The notes under the pieces were generated by a model. It was not told the origin of the DNA, ran no database searches, and saw nothing but the letters and a program-made list of their open reading frames with translations. A stretch of 13,505 nt of DNA, taken from contig DBCE01000142.1 in NCBI GenBank assembly GCA_002292895.1, forward strand, positions 1-13,505, read 5' to 3'. Shown one piece after another: positions 1 to 7,030 of the stretch. The DNA is from Phycisphaerales bacterium UBA966 (GTDB taxonomy: Bacteria > Planctomycetota > Phycisphaerae > Phycisphaerales > SM1A02). Within the stretch, counting starts at the first letter, position 1. Each line of letters begins with the position of its first letter. Position numbers and translations under genes: made by a program.

Positions 1-546
1 GCGGTGTTGCTGCCAGCGCCAGCTTCCGGTGGTGCATTCCACCACTGCGGCATCAAAGGTGTGCGGGCGCGTCAGGCGAACCAGAGCCGCCATGCCGCCA
101 GCGCTCATGCCGCCCAAGGCGCGCTTGCAGCCGAGGTGCTCGCCGGAAGCGTCGAGATCCGCAACAACTGCATCAAGTTCGCCAACCATCTGCTCGACCA
201 CTCCGAGCGTTTCTTCGGGCGCTTGTCGCAGTGCATCCAGGCGTTCGCCGTGCCCGGGCAGATCAACAGCACAGGTGGCAATGCCCGCGCGTGCCAGTCG
301 GAGGTAACGGCCTGGGTCAAGTTCTTTGGTGACGGTTCGCCCGTGCATCCAAACCAGTACCGGGGCGGGGCGCAGCACTGTGCCGGTGTTGCGATCAAAG
401 TATGGATGCACCAGCAGCGCGGGGACTTTGCCACCCCCAATCCGTACCGCCCGCGAGAGGGCAAGAACGCTCGATGGAAGTTGGTCGAAAGGCTGCGGCA
501 CGCGCGTGGAAATGTAGCAGGACGTATCCTCAACCCGTGCATTCAC
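1..546 (-). CDS. alpha/beta hydrolase (esterase/peptidase-like), 3' end cut by window edge
   Basis: The minus strand is open from 546 to base 1 (182 codons), and the C-terminal part lies outside the window. The protein shows the alpha/beta-hydrolase core in order: a strand and oxyanion-type turn VLVWMHG (about residues 63-69), the DLPGHGER turn (95-102), and a nucleophile elbow GGMSAGGM (145-152), giving Ser148 as the expected catalytic serine. The Asp and His of the triad would lie beyond the edge. The pattern HG, DLPGHG, GxSxG resembles YjfP-like cytosolic esterases, but the substrate cannot be read. No ATG occurs before the conserved core, so a GTG at 546 or a TTG at 555 is the likely start; neither has a clear ribosome site. 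An in-frame TGA at 558-556 bounds the frame. It is divergent from rsmD with essentially no spacer. Confidence 0.85.
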   Translation of the reverse strand, partial: MNARVEDTSCYISTRVPQPFDQLPSSVLALSRAVRIGGGKVPALLVHPYFDRNTGTVLRPAPVLVWMHGRTVTKELDPGRYLRLARAGIATCAVDLPGHGERLDALRQAPEETLGVVEQMVGELDAVVADLDASGEHLGCKRALGGMSAGGMAALVRLTRPHTFDAAVVECTTGSWRWQQHR

Positions 547-557
547 GCGTAACAATC

Positions 558-1166
558 ATGGGCGGCGAGCATCGATCGCGGATTCTCCACACCCCCAATG
601 GCGAGGAAGTGACGCGTCCGATGACCGGCCGGGTCAAGGAAAGCATCTTCAACATCCTGCGCGGCTGGTTTGAGGATGCCGTGGTCCTCGACCTCTTTGC
701 GGGCGTTGGCACCATGGGTCTTGAGGCTTTGAGCCGCGGCGCTCGGTTTGCCATCTTTGTCGAACGTGACCGCGGCGTCTACGACTGCATGCGCAAGAAT
801 ATTGACATGCTTGGTCTTGGCGCGCGATCACGAGCGCTGCAAGCAGATGCGCTTGCGCCCGCGCTCCTGGCGGAACTGAAGGAAGTAGTCGACGTCATCT
901 TTGTCGATCCGCCGTATCCGATCGCGGAACAGACCAGCGGCAAGCGACGCATCTTGGACCAGTGCGCGCGCCTGCGTGGCGCGATGGGTGACCGCGGTTG
1001 GATGGTGTTGCGTTTGCCGTACGTCTTAGAAGGCGATGAGCGCACGATCGCTGGTTTCAACGGTCCAGAAGTTCGAACCTTTGGTGACATGCATGTCCAC
1101 TTGTATTCGCCGCGCGCGGGCGCTGCAGCGGTACAGGTGGTTGAAACGCCGGAGGAGTCAGCATGA
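558..1166 (+). CDS. rsmD: 16S rRNA (guanine(966)-N(2))-methyltransferase RsmD
   Basis: Predicted cytosolic, SAM-dependent enzyme that methylates N2 of G966 in 16S rRNA during 30S assembly. Length is about 202 residues, normal for RsmD. Visible motifs are RPMTGRVKESIFNIL (20-34, the family's RPTxDRVRExLFN block), the SAM-binding loop DLFAGVGTMGLEALSRGA (45-62), an acidic residue ending the next strand (E69) and the catalytic FVDPPY (115-120). The ATG at 558 is given as start. However, the residues just upstream in frame (RVTI before MGGEHRSRIL) resemble the family's opening RIIGGxxRGRxL, so a GTG at 537 is a serious alternative that would overlap the divergent hydrolase start. Its stop overlaps the next ATG by four bases (ATGA), suggesting translational coupling as first gene of a three-gene operon. 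Confidence 0.93.
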   Translation: MGGEHRSRILHTPNGEEVTRPMTGRVKESIFNILRGWFEDAVVLDLFAGVGTMGLEALSRGARFAIFVERDRGVYDCMRKNIDMLGLGARSRALQADALAPALLAELKEVVDVIFVDPPYPIAEQTSGKRRILDQCARLRGAMGDRGWMVLRLPYVLEGDERTIAGFNGPEVRTFGDMHVHLYSPRAGAAAVQVVETPEESA

Positions 1167-2392
1167 AGATCGCCGCGTTGACCCGTATCGGAACCGTTGC
1201 CACTGTTGCCAGCTTTGCCGCACTCTGCATGTTGCATGAACGCGCTTTCGCTGGCGATGTGCAGCCCGTCACGGCGCGTGATGCTGCTACCGCTGCGCCA
1301 CTTGGGCCACCAGTTCCACCTGATGCCGCTGCCATTGAGGTGGCGGTTCAGAAGGGAATTGCCTTCCTCCTTTCAGCGCAAGAAGGCACCCCGAAAGCGC
1401 AATGGCCGTACGAAGGTGTGTACCGCGTCGGCGGAGAGATTCCGGTTGGCTACCGCATCGGTGGAACTGGAATCGTCGGCGAATGCTTGGTGCGCACGCC
1501 CGGATATGCATCGGATGCTGCACGACAAGAAGCGGTTCGTAACGCTTGCATATTCATCTGTGCCGGGATCCGCGAGCCACTCATGAACCCGGTGTACGAG
1601 GCGGGCTATGACGTGCGCGGTTGGGGCTACTGCTACGGCGCGCGTTTCCTCTTGGTGCTGCGTGCCGCCAAAGTGGTGCCCGCGGGAATGGAAACGGAAA
1701 CGGACGCAGCACTGCGCTGGTACTTGGATGCCATTCAGAAGACTGAGATTCCTGAAGTCGGTGGCTGGAACTACGCGCGGCAACCTGGTATTGAGACACC
1801 TTCGCCCGCGTCCCCGTTCATGACGCCCCCATGTTTGCAAGTGCTGTTTGAAGCACGGGCACAGGGATTGCCAGTGGACGGGGCAGTGGTCACGCGCGCC
1901 CTTGATGCGTTACAGCGCTGCCGGACGGAAGACGGAAACTTTGCATACAGCGCACAGCGGCAGACCCGTGAGCCGGCTCGTTCCATTCCTGGAGCGATCG
2001 GACGGATGGTCTGCAGCGAAAGCGTGCTTATGCGTGCGGGTCGATCAGACGTTGCCAGTGTTCGCCGCGCGGTGGATGCATTTCTTGATAACTGGCGGCA
2101 ATTAGAAATCCGCCGTAAGAAATCAGGAACACACGTTGGCCCTTACGGCGTTGCGCCGTACTACTTCTTCTTTGGTTTCTACAACGCGTGCGACGCCGTT
2201 GAATTGCTCCCCGCCGCAGAACGCCCGGAATATCGGCGGCAATTCGAGCAGTTGCTGTTTGCGGTGCGTGACCAAGACGGAACGTGGGACGACCGCGTCT
2301 TCCCACGTACCCGCAACTTTGGTACTGCCATGACACTCATGGCGCTGCAACGCCCACAATTTCCTGCGCCCGCGCAATGGAGTAGCAAATGA
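1163..2392 (+). CDS. secreted squalene-cyclase/prenyltransferase-fold (alpha/alpha-toroid) protein
   Basis: A 409-residue protein with a Sec signal peptide: Lys2 and Arg8, a hydrophobic stretch of about residues 10-23, and a likely cut after AFA (28-30). It is therefore expected in the periplasm or outside. The body consists of repeated helices with terpene-cyclase-like turns: TEDGNF (255-260), VGGWNY near 200, and QDGTW (371-375), the last matching the QW repeat QxxDGxW loosely. No DxDD acid motif of squalene-hopene cyclases and no zinc-ligand set of protein prenyltransferases is visible, so enzymatic activity is doubtful; the fold is also used for binding. Secreted proteins of this type are common in planctomycetes, where their function is unknown. 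It overlaps both rsmD and ispD by ATGA. Fold assignment is fairly sure, function is not. Confidence 0.8.
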   Translation: MKIAALTRIGTVATVASFAALCMLHERAFAGDVQPVTARDAATAAPLGPPVPPDAAAIEVAVQKGIAFLLSAQEGTPKAQWPYEGVYRVGGEIPVGYRIGGTGIVGECLVRTPGYASDAARQEAVRNACIFICAGIREPLMNPVYEAGYDVRGWGYCYGARFLLVLRAAKVVPAGMETETDAALRWYLDAIQKTEIPEVGGWNYARQPGIETPSPASPFMTPPCLQVLFEARAQGLPVDGAVVTRALDALQRCRTEDGNFAYSAQRQTREPARSIPGAIGRMVCSESVLMRAGRSDVASVRRAVDAFLDNWRQLEIRRKKSGTHVGPYGVAPYYFFFGFYNACDAVELLPAAERPEYRRQFEQLLFAVRDQDGTWDDRVFPRTRNFGTAMTLMALQRPQFPAPAQWSSK

Positions 2393-3150
2393 ACGCATTC
2401 CGCGTAGCCGTGATCATTCCAGCAGCGGGACGCAGTAGCCGATTTGGCGGCGTCGACAAGCTTGCGCAAGATGTGGGCGGGCGCCCGATGATCCTGCGCA
2501 CTGTTGAACTCTTTACGCGGCGCGAAGATGTTGCAGTGATCATCGTTGCAGCACCGCCTGATGAGGTTGACGCGTTCCGCGATCGCTATGGCAATCAATT
2601 GGGTTTCCACGGTGCCAAGGTGGTGGCGGGCGGTACTGTGGAGCGTTGGGAAACCGTTCGTAATGCGCTTGCCGAGGTGCCGGCTGACTGCACGCACGTG
2701 GCCGTTCATGACGGTGCGCGACCGATGGCCAGTGAAGAGTTGATTGCCCGCGTCTTTGATGCAGCGCGCGTACATGATGCAGTGATTCCTGGCGATCCAG
2801 TGACTTCCACCCTGAAGAAGGTCTCTGAAGACGCAGTGGACGCCGAGGAAGCAGACGCCATTTCTGACATGATTCTTGGCGAAATCTCTGACTCCACCAA
2901 GGTTCGTGGGCGCAAAGTAGTGGGCACCATTCCGCGCGAACGACTGGTTGCGGTGCAGACTCCGCAGGTGTTCCGCGCTGAACTGTTGCGCCGCGCCTAC
3001 GCGCAGCCGGGGCTTGATGGTGCGACTGACGACGCCATGCTGGTCGAGCGCCTTGGCGCAGAAGTCATCGTTGTTGATGGCGATCCGCGCAATATCAAGG
3101 TGACCACGCCGGCAGATCTGCTGATGGTGCGGGCGCTATTGAAGAAGTAA
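2389..3150 (+). CDS. ispD: 2-C-methyl-D-erythritol 4-phosphate cytidylyltransferase IspD
   Basis: Third step of the MEP isoprenoid pathway: joins MEP and CTP to CDP-methylerythritol plus pyrophosphate, in the cytosol. All signature blocks are present: nucleotide-binding PAAGRSSRFGG with Lys24 (11-24), GGTVERWETVRNAL (81-94), VHDGARP (106-112), the Thr-Lys segment PVTSTLKK (137-144), RERLVAVQTPQVF (183-195), GATDDA (211-216) and GDPRNIKVTTPADL (231-244) with Lys237. At 253 residues it is a little longer than the usual 225-235. The excess lies in an acidic insert of roughly 25-30 residues between Lys144 and Arg183, where typical enzymes have a short turn. The start ATG overlaps the preceding stop (ATGA). 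The catalytic residues look intact, so the enzyme should be active. Confidence 0.95.
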   Translation: MNAFRVAVIIPAAGRSSRFGGVDKLAQDVGGRPMILRTVELFTRREDVAVIIVAAPPDEVDAFRDRYGNQLGFHGAKVVAGGTVERWETVRNALAEVPADCTHVAVHDGARPMASEELIARVFDAARVHDAVIPGDPVTSTLKKVSEDAVDAEEADAISDMILGEISDSTKVRGRKVVGTIPRERLVAVQTPQVFRAELLRRAYAQPGLDGATDDAMLVERLGAEVIVVDGDPRNIKVTTPADLLMVRALLKK

Positions 3151-3154
3151 TTGG

Positions 3155-3204
3155 TGCTACGCAATCAACGGGAGCAGTTGCTGCTGCGCAAACACCGGGA
3201 GCAG
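3155..3204. repeat. two-copy 27-bp imperfect tandem repeat in convergent junction
   Basis: The copies at 3155-3177 and 3182-3204 match at 20 of 23 positions and are spaced by exactly 27 bases. Each copy begins TGCT and ends AGCAG, so its ends can pair as a short hairpin with a loop of about 14 bases. The repeat fills most of the 76-base gap between the stops of ispD and the minus-strand Cys-rich gene. It has no T-run, so it is not a classic intrinsic terminator, though hairpins here could serve bidirectional termination or 3'-end protection. It may also be a remnant of coding repeat, since 27 is a multiple of three. Confidence 0.55.
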
Positions 3205-3226
3205 TACGGCATGTACACGTGCAGTG

Positions 3227-3415
3227 TCAGCGCGTTTGGTCCTGCTCAGTGTTACCAATGGTGAGTGTGGTTCGCTTCGCTCGGTTTGTCTGCGCTGGTC
3301 CGCAGCCGCCGCAAGCAGCATCCTTACGACTTGCCAAGAGTGGCTTGATGACGAACGCAAGAGCCAGCACCGCTCCGCCAGTTGCAACCAGAAATTGCCA
3401 GTCGTTCCAAGGCAT
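3227..3415 (-). CDS. FeoB-associated Cys-rich small membrane protein
   Basis: A 62-residue protein starting with an ATG immediately after the feoB TAA (no spacer), so almost certainly co-translated with it. It has one N-terminal membrane segment (about residues 7-27), then a basic residue pair and a CGGC motif (Cys35, Cys38), then a polar basic tail. This architecture, one helix followed by CxxC just downstream of feoB, matches the FeoB-associated Cys-rich membrane proteins known in many bacteria. Their role is unproven; a metal-handling or FeoC-like accessory function is usually proposed. No other ORF competes on this strand. Assignment rests on position plus motif, since the protein is too short for more. 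Confidence 0.75.
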   Translation of the reverse strand: MPWNDWQFLVATGGAVLALAFVIKPLLASRKDAACGGCGPAQTNRAKRTTLTIGNTEQDQTR

Positions 3416-5353
3416 TTAGTGGACTCCTGTGGCCATGTGGACCACTGTGTATGTGATAAACGCCGCCCCGTACGCAACAATGGTCATCCAGCCCAATTGC
3501 AACGCCGGCCACTTCCATGATCCTGTTTCGCGCCGGGTGACGGCAAGCGTGGGCAGGCACTGCATGGCAAGCACAAAGAACACCAAGGCGGCGGCTGATG
3601 TTGCTGTATCAAAGACCGGCGTACCGTCGGTACGAGCCATGGTGGCGACCTGTTCGATCACGCCTTGATCGCTGACATCCGCGCCGCTTCCAGCGCCCGC
3701 CAGCACGCCCATGGTGCTGACAAAGACTTCTCGCGCCATGAAACTGGTCATCACTCCGACGGTCAGTTGGCTATCGAACCCGAGCGGAGCAAAGACTGGC
3801 TGAAGCGCATCGCCAATCTGTCCGGCGAAGCTCTCCGCCTGTTGCTGGTGCGCATCGCCGTTCACGCGGGGGAATGCGCTGAGCCACCACATGACAATGG
3901 AGATTGCCAAGATGGTGGTGCCGGCATTACGGATAAACACGTTGGCCCGGTCCCACGTGACCAACGCAGCATTTCGAACACTTGGGCGTCGATAGGGCGG
4001 CAATTCCAGTACCAGCGCGCGTGCCGGGCCGCGCAGAATGGTGCGCCGCGCAATCAGCGCGCTGACGAGTCCGGCGGCTGCGCCCAGCGCATAGCAGCCC
4101 GCAAAGGCGACCCCTGCAAACCACGCAGGCTTGCCGATCGAAAGAATCCCAATGAGTAACACATACACCGGCAGTCGCGCGCTGCAACTCATGAACGGCG
4201 CAACCAGAATGGTGGCCAAGCGTTCGCGGTCATCGCGGATCAGCCGGGTGCTCATGATTCCTGGGAGCGCGCACGCATGACTGGAGAGGAGCGGTACGAA
4301 CGACAACCCGCTTAAACCAAATCGTCGCATGACCCGATCCACCGCAAACGCTGCGCGCGCCAGATATCCAGAATCTTCAAGCAGGGACACCAAGAAGAAC
4401 AGCAGGCAGATTTGCGGCAGGAACACAAGCACTCCGCCGATGCCGCGTAGCACGCCATCGGCAAGGAGATCGGCAATGATGCCGTTCGGTAGCGCAGCGC
4501 GCACGCCGTCCGCCACCCGCCCAAACAGAAAGTCAATCAGGTCCATCGGTACCGATGCCACCAAGAAGATCGCCGCAAAGAGCGCGGCCATGATGGCAAG
4601 AAACACACCAATGCCAAGCAACGGATGGGTGAGTGCCGCATCAATGCGATCAATGAGCGCGCCGCGATCGTCATCAATCGACGCAGTTTCGGTGGTTGCA
4701 GCTCGCACCACGTTGGCGGACCATGCTGCCAGTGCGGTGGGCGTTGCTTCCGCTGGCGGCAACTTCTGTAAGCGCGCAATCAGCGCATCGCTTTCAAATG
4801 GCAGGGTGGTGACGGTGTCAAGCGCAACGTCAAGCGCTGCGAGCCCTTCGCCACTTCGGCCAGAAACGGGAACAACCGGGCATCCAAGTCGGCGCGCAAG
4901 TTCCGCTGGATCAACGCGCGAGGTGCGCGTGCGTGCCACATCCCACATATTGAGTGCCACCACCGCCGGATGTCGGTGCAGCAGGACTTGCGCTGCAAAC
5001 TGCAAGTTGCGGCGGAGGTTGGTGGCATCCACCACGACCAGCATGGCGTTCGGTTCAATGCCATCAAGCGAGCCGCTCAGGCAGTCGCGACACACGCGCG
5101 CTTCGGGCATATCGATCGTCAGTGAGTAGGTGCCGGGAAGGTCAACCAATTGCAACTCGGCCCGACCGTCCGGCGCGCGATGTGTGCCGATCCGTCCCTC
5201 AACGGTGGACCCCGGAAAGTTTGCTGTGCGAGCACGCATGCCGCACAGTCGGTTGAAGAGCGTGGTCTTGCCGGTATTTGGATTGCCAAGGACCGCAATG
5301 CGCGGGATTCCGTCGCGGCCACCGGCGCCGGGTGCGGTGGGGCTGGACGTCAC
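3416..5353 (-). CDS. feoB: ferrous iron transport protein B (FeoB)
   Basis: GTPase-coupled inner-membrane Fe2+ importer. With the chosen GTG start (5353) it has 645 residues, within the family range. The N-terminal G domain shows G1 GNPNTGKTT (23-31), a G2 segment FPGSTVEG (47-53), G3 DLPG (71-74), G4 NMWD (135-138) and a G5-like VPVSGRSGEG (161-170), followed by a spacer. The membrane part begins near residue 244 and carries the two Gate modules: EDSGYLARAAF, then SFVPLLSSHACALPGIMSTR with Cys361, APFMSCSARLPVYVLL with Cys390, and a second half with SFMAREVFVSTMG. The segment SSHACALPG replaces the more common GFGCNVPAI, but the cysteine is kept. A longer frame runs to an ATG at 5470, but that would overlap the feoA frame by 121 bases; the GTG at 5353 forms a GTGA overlap with the upstream stop and sits just before the G domain. 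Confidence 0.95.
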   Translation of the reverse strand: MTSSPTAPGAGGRDGIPRIAVLGNPNTGKTTLFNRLCGMRARTANFPGSTVEGRIGTHRAPDGRAELQLVDLPGTYSLTIDMPEARVCRDCLSGSLDGIEPNAMLVVVDATNLRRNLQFAAQVLLHRHPAVVALNMWDVARTRTSRVDPAELARRLGCPVVPVSGRSGEGLAALDVALDTVTTLPFESDALIARLQKLPPAEATPTALAAWSANVVRAATTETASIDDDRGALIDRIDAALTHPLLGIGVFLAIMAALFAAIFLVASVPMDLIDFLFGRVADGVRAALPNGIIADLLADGVLRGIGGVLVFLPQICLLFFLVSLLEDSGYLARAAFAVDRVMRRFGLSGLSFVPLLSSHACALPGIMSTRLIRDDRERLATILVAPFMSCSARLPVYVLLIGILSIGKPAWFAGVAFAGCYALGAAAGLVSALIARRTILRGPARALVLELPPYRRPSVRNAALVTWDRANVFIRNAGTTILAISIVMWWLSAFPRVNGDAHQQQAESFAGQIGDALQPVFAPLGFDSQLTVGVMTSFMAREVFVSTMGVLAGAGSGADVSDQGVIEQVATMARTDGTPVFDTATSAAALVFFVLAMQCLPTLAVTRRETGSWKWPALQLGWMTIVAYGAAFITYTVVHMATGVH

Positions 5354-5997
5354 GCGCGCGTTTCCGGGGCGCCGGACGAACCCGGCGAGTCGGCAATCGG
5401 CGTCACGAAGATCTTCCGAGCAACATCTCCGGAGATTCCCAGGCGTGTGCTGTCGATTTGAACAATGCACGGCGTCCCCGGTCGGCAGACTCGCACTTCA
5501 CATTCGTGGTGCATGCCCATGGCATGAAGGAGGCAGCGATCGCCTTCCGGGAGGTCGGTCAGTTCTGAGCAATCAACAATCGCCCGCTGACCGCGCCGCA
5601 ACTGGGTCAACGGGACTCGAATGGGCTGGGATGGGTCGTTGCGTCCAGGCATTGATGCTCTACCGGAATGATATTGCGACTCAGTCTCAACTGCAACGTC
5701 AACTGGGGCAGAAGGGTCGATTTCACTGGTAGCGGGTTCGGAACGAATCCCGGAGCTTCGGTATTGGCTTCGCCGCGCGGCGTACTCGGCAGGTGCCACG
5801 GTGAGTTGCGGCACCTCGCCGCGCTCCCATTGCGCATGCAGCTTGCGGAGAAACGGAACACACCACTGACATCCGGTACCTGCTCCAAGGCATTCGGACA
5901 GCTGGCTGGCTACCCGCGGGCGTTCCCGCTCCATGAAGTTCACCAGTTTGCGCTGGCTGACTCGAAAGCAGAGGCACACATGGTCATCAGGATTCAT
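5350..5997 (-). CDS. feoA: BFD-type [2Fe-2S] domain fused to FeoA
   Basis: A 215-residue two-domain protein. Residues 6-60 match the bacterioferritin-associated-ferredoxin (BFD/Fer2_BFD) fold: CLCFRVSQRKL with Cys8 and Cys10, then GTGCQWCVPFLRKL with Cys43 and Cys46. This gives the family's CxC-X32-CxxC ligand pattern for one [2Fe-2S] cluster. A flexible, polar linker follows (about 65-125). Residues 127-200 are an SH3-like FeoA domain: PLTQLRRGQRAIV, LLHAMGMHHECEVRV, and RLGISGDVARKIFV. FeoA is the small cytosolic partner that binds FeoB; FeoB follows with a GTGA overlap. The fused cluster could sense iron or redox state, or supply what a separate FeoC would; that is inference. The ATG at 5652 could give a stand-alone FeoA domain. 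The start lacks a clear ribosome site and lies 30 bases after the upstream stop. Confidence 0.88.
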   Translation of the reverse strand: MNPDDHVCLCFRVSQRKLVNFMERERPRVASQLSECLGAGTGCQWCVPFLRKLHAQWERGEVPQLTVAPAEYAARRSQYRSSGIRSEPATSEIDPSAPVDVAVETESQYHSGRASMPGRNDPSQPIRVPLTQLRRGQRAIVDCSELTDLPEGDRCLLHAMGMHHECEVRVCRPGTPCIVQIDSTRLGISGDVARKIFVTPIADSPGSSGAPETRA

Positions 5998-6027
5998 GAA
6001 TCAGCGCGCCGTTGCTGGCGCATGCCA

Positions 6028-6933
6028 TCAGCGAGACGGACCAGCAGCTGGCACGATGCTCTTCACATTGAATGAGAAGAAGAATTCAATGTACGGCGCC
6101 AGCATGTAAGGAGTTTCGAACGCACTCGGCGCGGGCCGCCGGCTGTTGACGCGCACGCGCGGTTGCACAATACCGCTGAAGGCCAGATCGCCAGGATCAA
6201 TGCCATTACGGGTTCGGACGCGTGCAATCACGCTTTGGTCAACGGTGATCGGCACCGTGAAGTAACGATTGCTATTCACGAACGTGGCCATGAACGAAAC
6301 GTTCTTGCCGTTGGTTTGAATAGTTCCTTGATCCACGCGGCCAACCCAGATGAATTGCTTCGTGTTCTCGCGATTGGCTTTCACGCACCAGTTCTGAAGT
6401 CCGCGCAAGTGGAGAGCAAGTTGCTTGCTGTCATTGGCATCGGGAACGGTGGGGTAGGCCGTCAAGTAATCGGCTTGCATCGAAGCCATCAATCCGCCTG
6501 GCCCGATGGTGGGGTCTGCGGGAATCGGCGCCGGCATTGGTGCCGGTGGCATGAGATTGACAAGCGGTTTGGATGGAGCCGCCGGTGCAGTTGACTTTGC
6601 AGGCGAAGTGGCGGTTGCAGGTGCCGGCGCGGGGGCAGGAGTAGGCGCGGGCGTTGGCTCGGTTGCCGGCGCCGGATCAGCGGTGGTACCGGTCTCAAGC
6701 GCTTTGATCCGTTGCAGTGCTGCGTCAAGGTCGGCTTGCTTCTTCGCCAACTCCAAGCGCAGTCGATCGATCTCTTGACGGAGATCACTGATGGACTCAC
6801 TGGTTGGGTCCTGCGTCACCGCGCTGGTGATCCGTGCTCCCGCTGGTTCCGGAGCGGCGTTCGCACCGGTCGCGATGGTCAGGGTTGCAAGGGCAAGGGT
6901 CGAGACGATGAGGGCGGACCGCGTCAGGCGCAT
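6028..6933 (-). CDS. secreted coiled-coil / Pro-Ala linker protein of unknown function
   Basis: Family not recognised. With the ATG at 6933 the protein has 301 residues and begins with a good Sec signal peptide: MRLTR, a hydrophobic core to about residue 21, and a likely cut after ANA (24-26). Then come a charged heptad-like coiled coil (46-81), a long Pro/Ala/Thr linker of PAP type (86-142), and a C-terminal globular, probably beta-rich domain (about 150-300) with NWCVKANRENTKQFIWVGRVDQG and RTRNGIDPGDLAF. The only cysteine of the mature part is Cys183. The layout suggests a periplasmic protein whose coiled coil may oligomerise and whose domain is held away on a stalk. An in-frame ATG at 6990 was rejected because it puts 19 polar basic residues before the signal peptide and lies upstream of the likely promoter. 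It is the first gene of the minus-strand set ahead of feoA and feoB, but no functional link to iron is visible. Confidence 0.75.
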   Translation of the reverse strand: MRLTRSALIVSTLALATLTIATGANAAPEPAGARITSAVTQDPTSESISDLRQEIDRLRLELAKKQADLDAALQRIKALETGTTADPAPATEPTPAPTPAPAPAPATATSPAKSTAPAAPSKPLVNLMPPAPMPAPIPADPTIGPGGLMASMQADYLTAYPTVPDANDSKQLALHLRGLQNWCVKANRENTKQFIWVGRVDQGTIQTNGKNVSFMATFVNSNRYFTVPITVDQSVIARVRTRNGIDPGDLAFSGIVQPRVRVNSRRPAPSAFETPYMLAPYIEFFFSFNVKSIVPAAGPSR

Positions 6934-6942
6934 AGAAGGGCG

Positions 6943-6948
6943 ATTATA
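6943..6948 (-). promoter_or_regulatory. -10 box TATAAT, probably giving a leaderless mRNA
   Basis: A perfect TATAAT reads on the minus strand and ends only nine bases before the ATG at 6933. A normal start site 6-8 bases downstream of the box would leave a leader of one to three bases, too short for a ribosome site, and none is seen. No good -35 hexamer lies 16-18 bases upstream. A short inverted repeat, GGGCG at 6938-6942 and CGCCC at 6956-6960, brackets the box and could be a regulator site, though it is only five bases per arm. Confidence 0.5.
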
Positions 6949-7030
6949 ACGGGTACGCCCAGAGCGCCTGCAGGGGTAATTGCCGAACAATCCTCAGCAA
7001 TGTGCCGGGTGACGCGAATACACTTTGCAC

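Noticed and set aside
4..552. A 182-codon plus-strand frame at the left edge
   Set aside because: The opposite strand carries the alpha/beta-hydrolase motifs DLPGHGER and GGMSAGGM; the plus-strand translation has no recognisable feature.
3173..3185. AGCAG-TTG-CTGCT small palindrome as an intrinsic terminator
   Set aside because: Only five base pairs, and no T-run follows on either strand; better explained as part of the tandem repeat.
4329..5129. A 266-codon plus-strand frame within feoB
   Set aside because: Ser/Arg/Ala-rich antisense of the FeoB G domain and first membrane helices.
5354..5470. Extended FeoB start at ATG 5470
   Set aside because: It would overlap the FeoA domain by 121 bases and add Cys/Arg-rich residues with no family counterpart; GTG 5353 gives a normal four-base overlap.
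5650..5673. TATCAT and ATG 5652 as an internal promoter and start for a free-standing FeoA
   Set aside because: No convincing -35 or ribosome site; kept only as an alternative in the fusion entry.
5998..6027. Possible Fur box or FeSR-like site ahead of the BFD-FeoA gene
   Set aside because: The 30 bases are GC-rich with no AT-rich inverted repeat resembling a Fur site.
7019..7024. TACACT as -10 box for the plus-strand gene at 7044
   Set aside because: Only four of six consensus positions and no -35 at suitable spacing.
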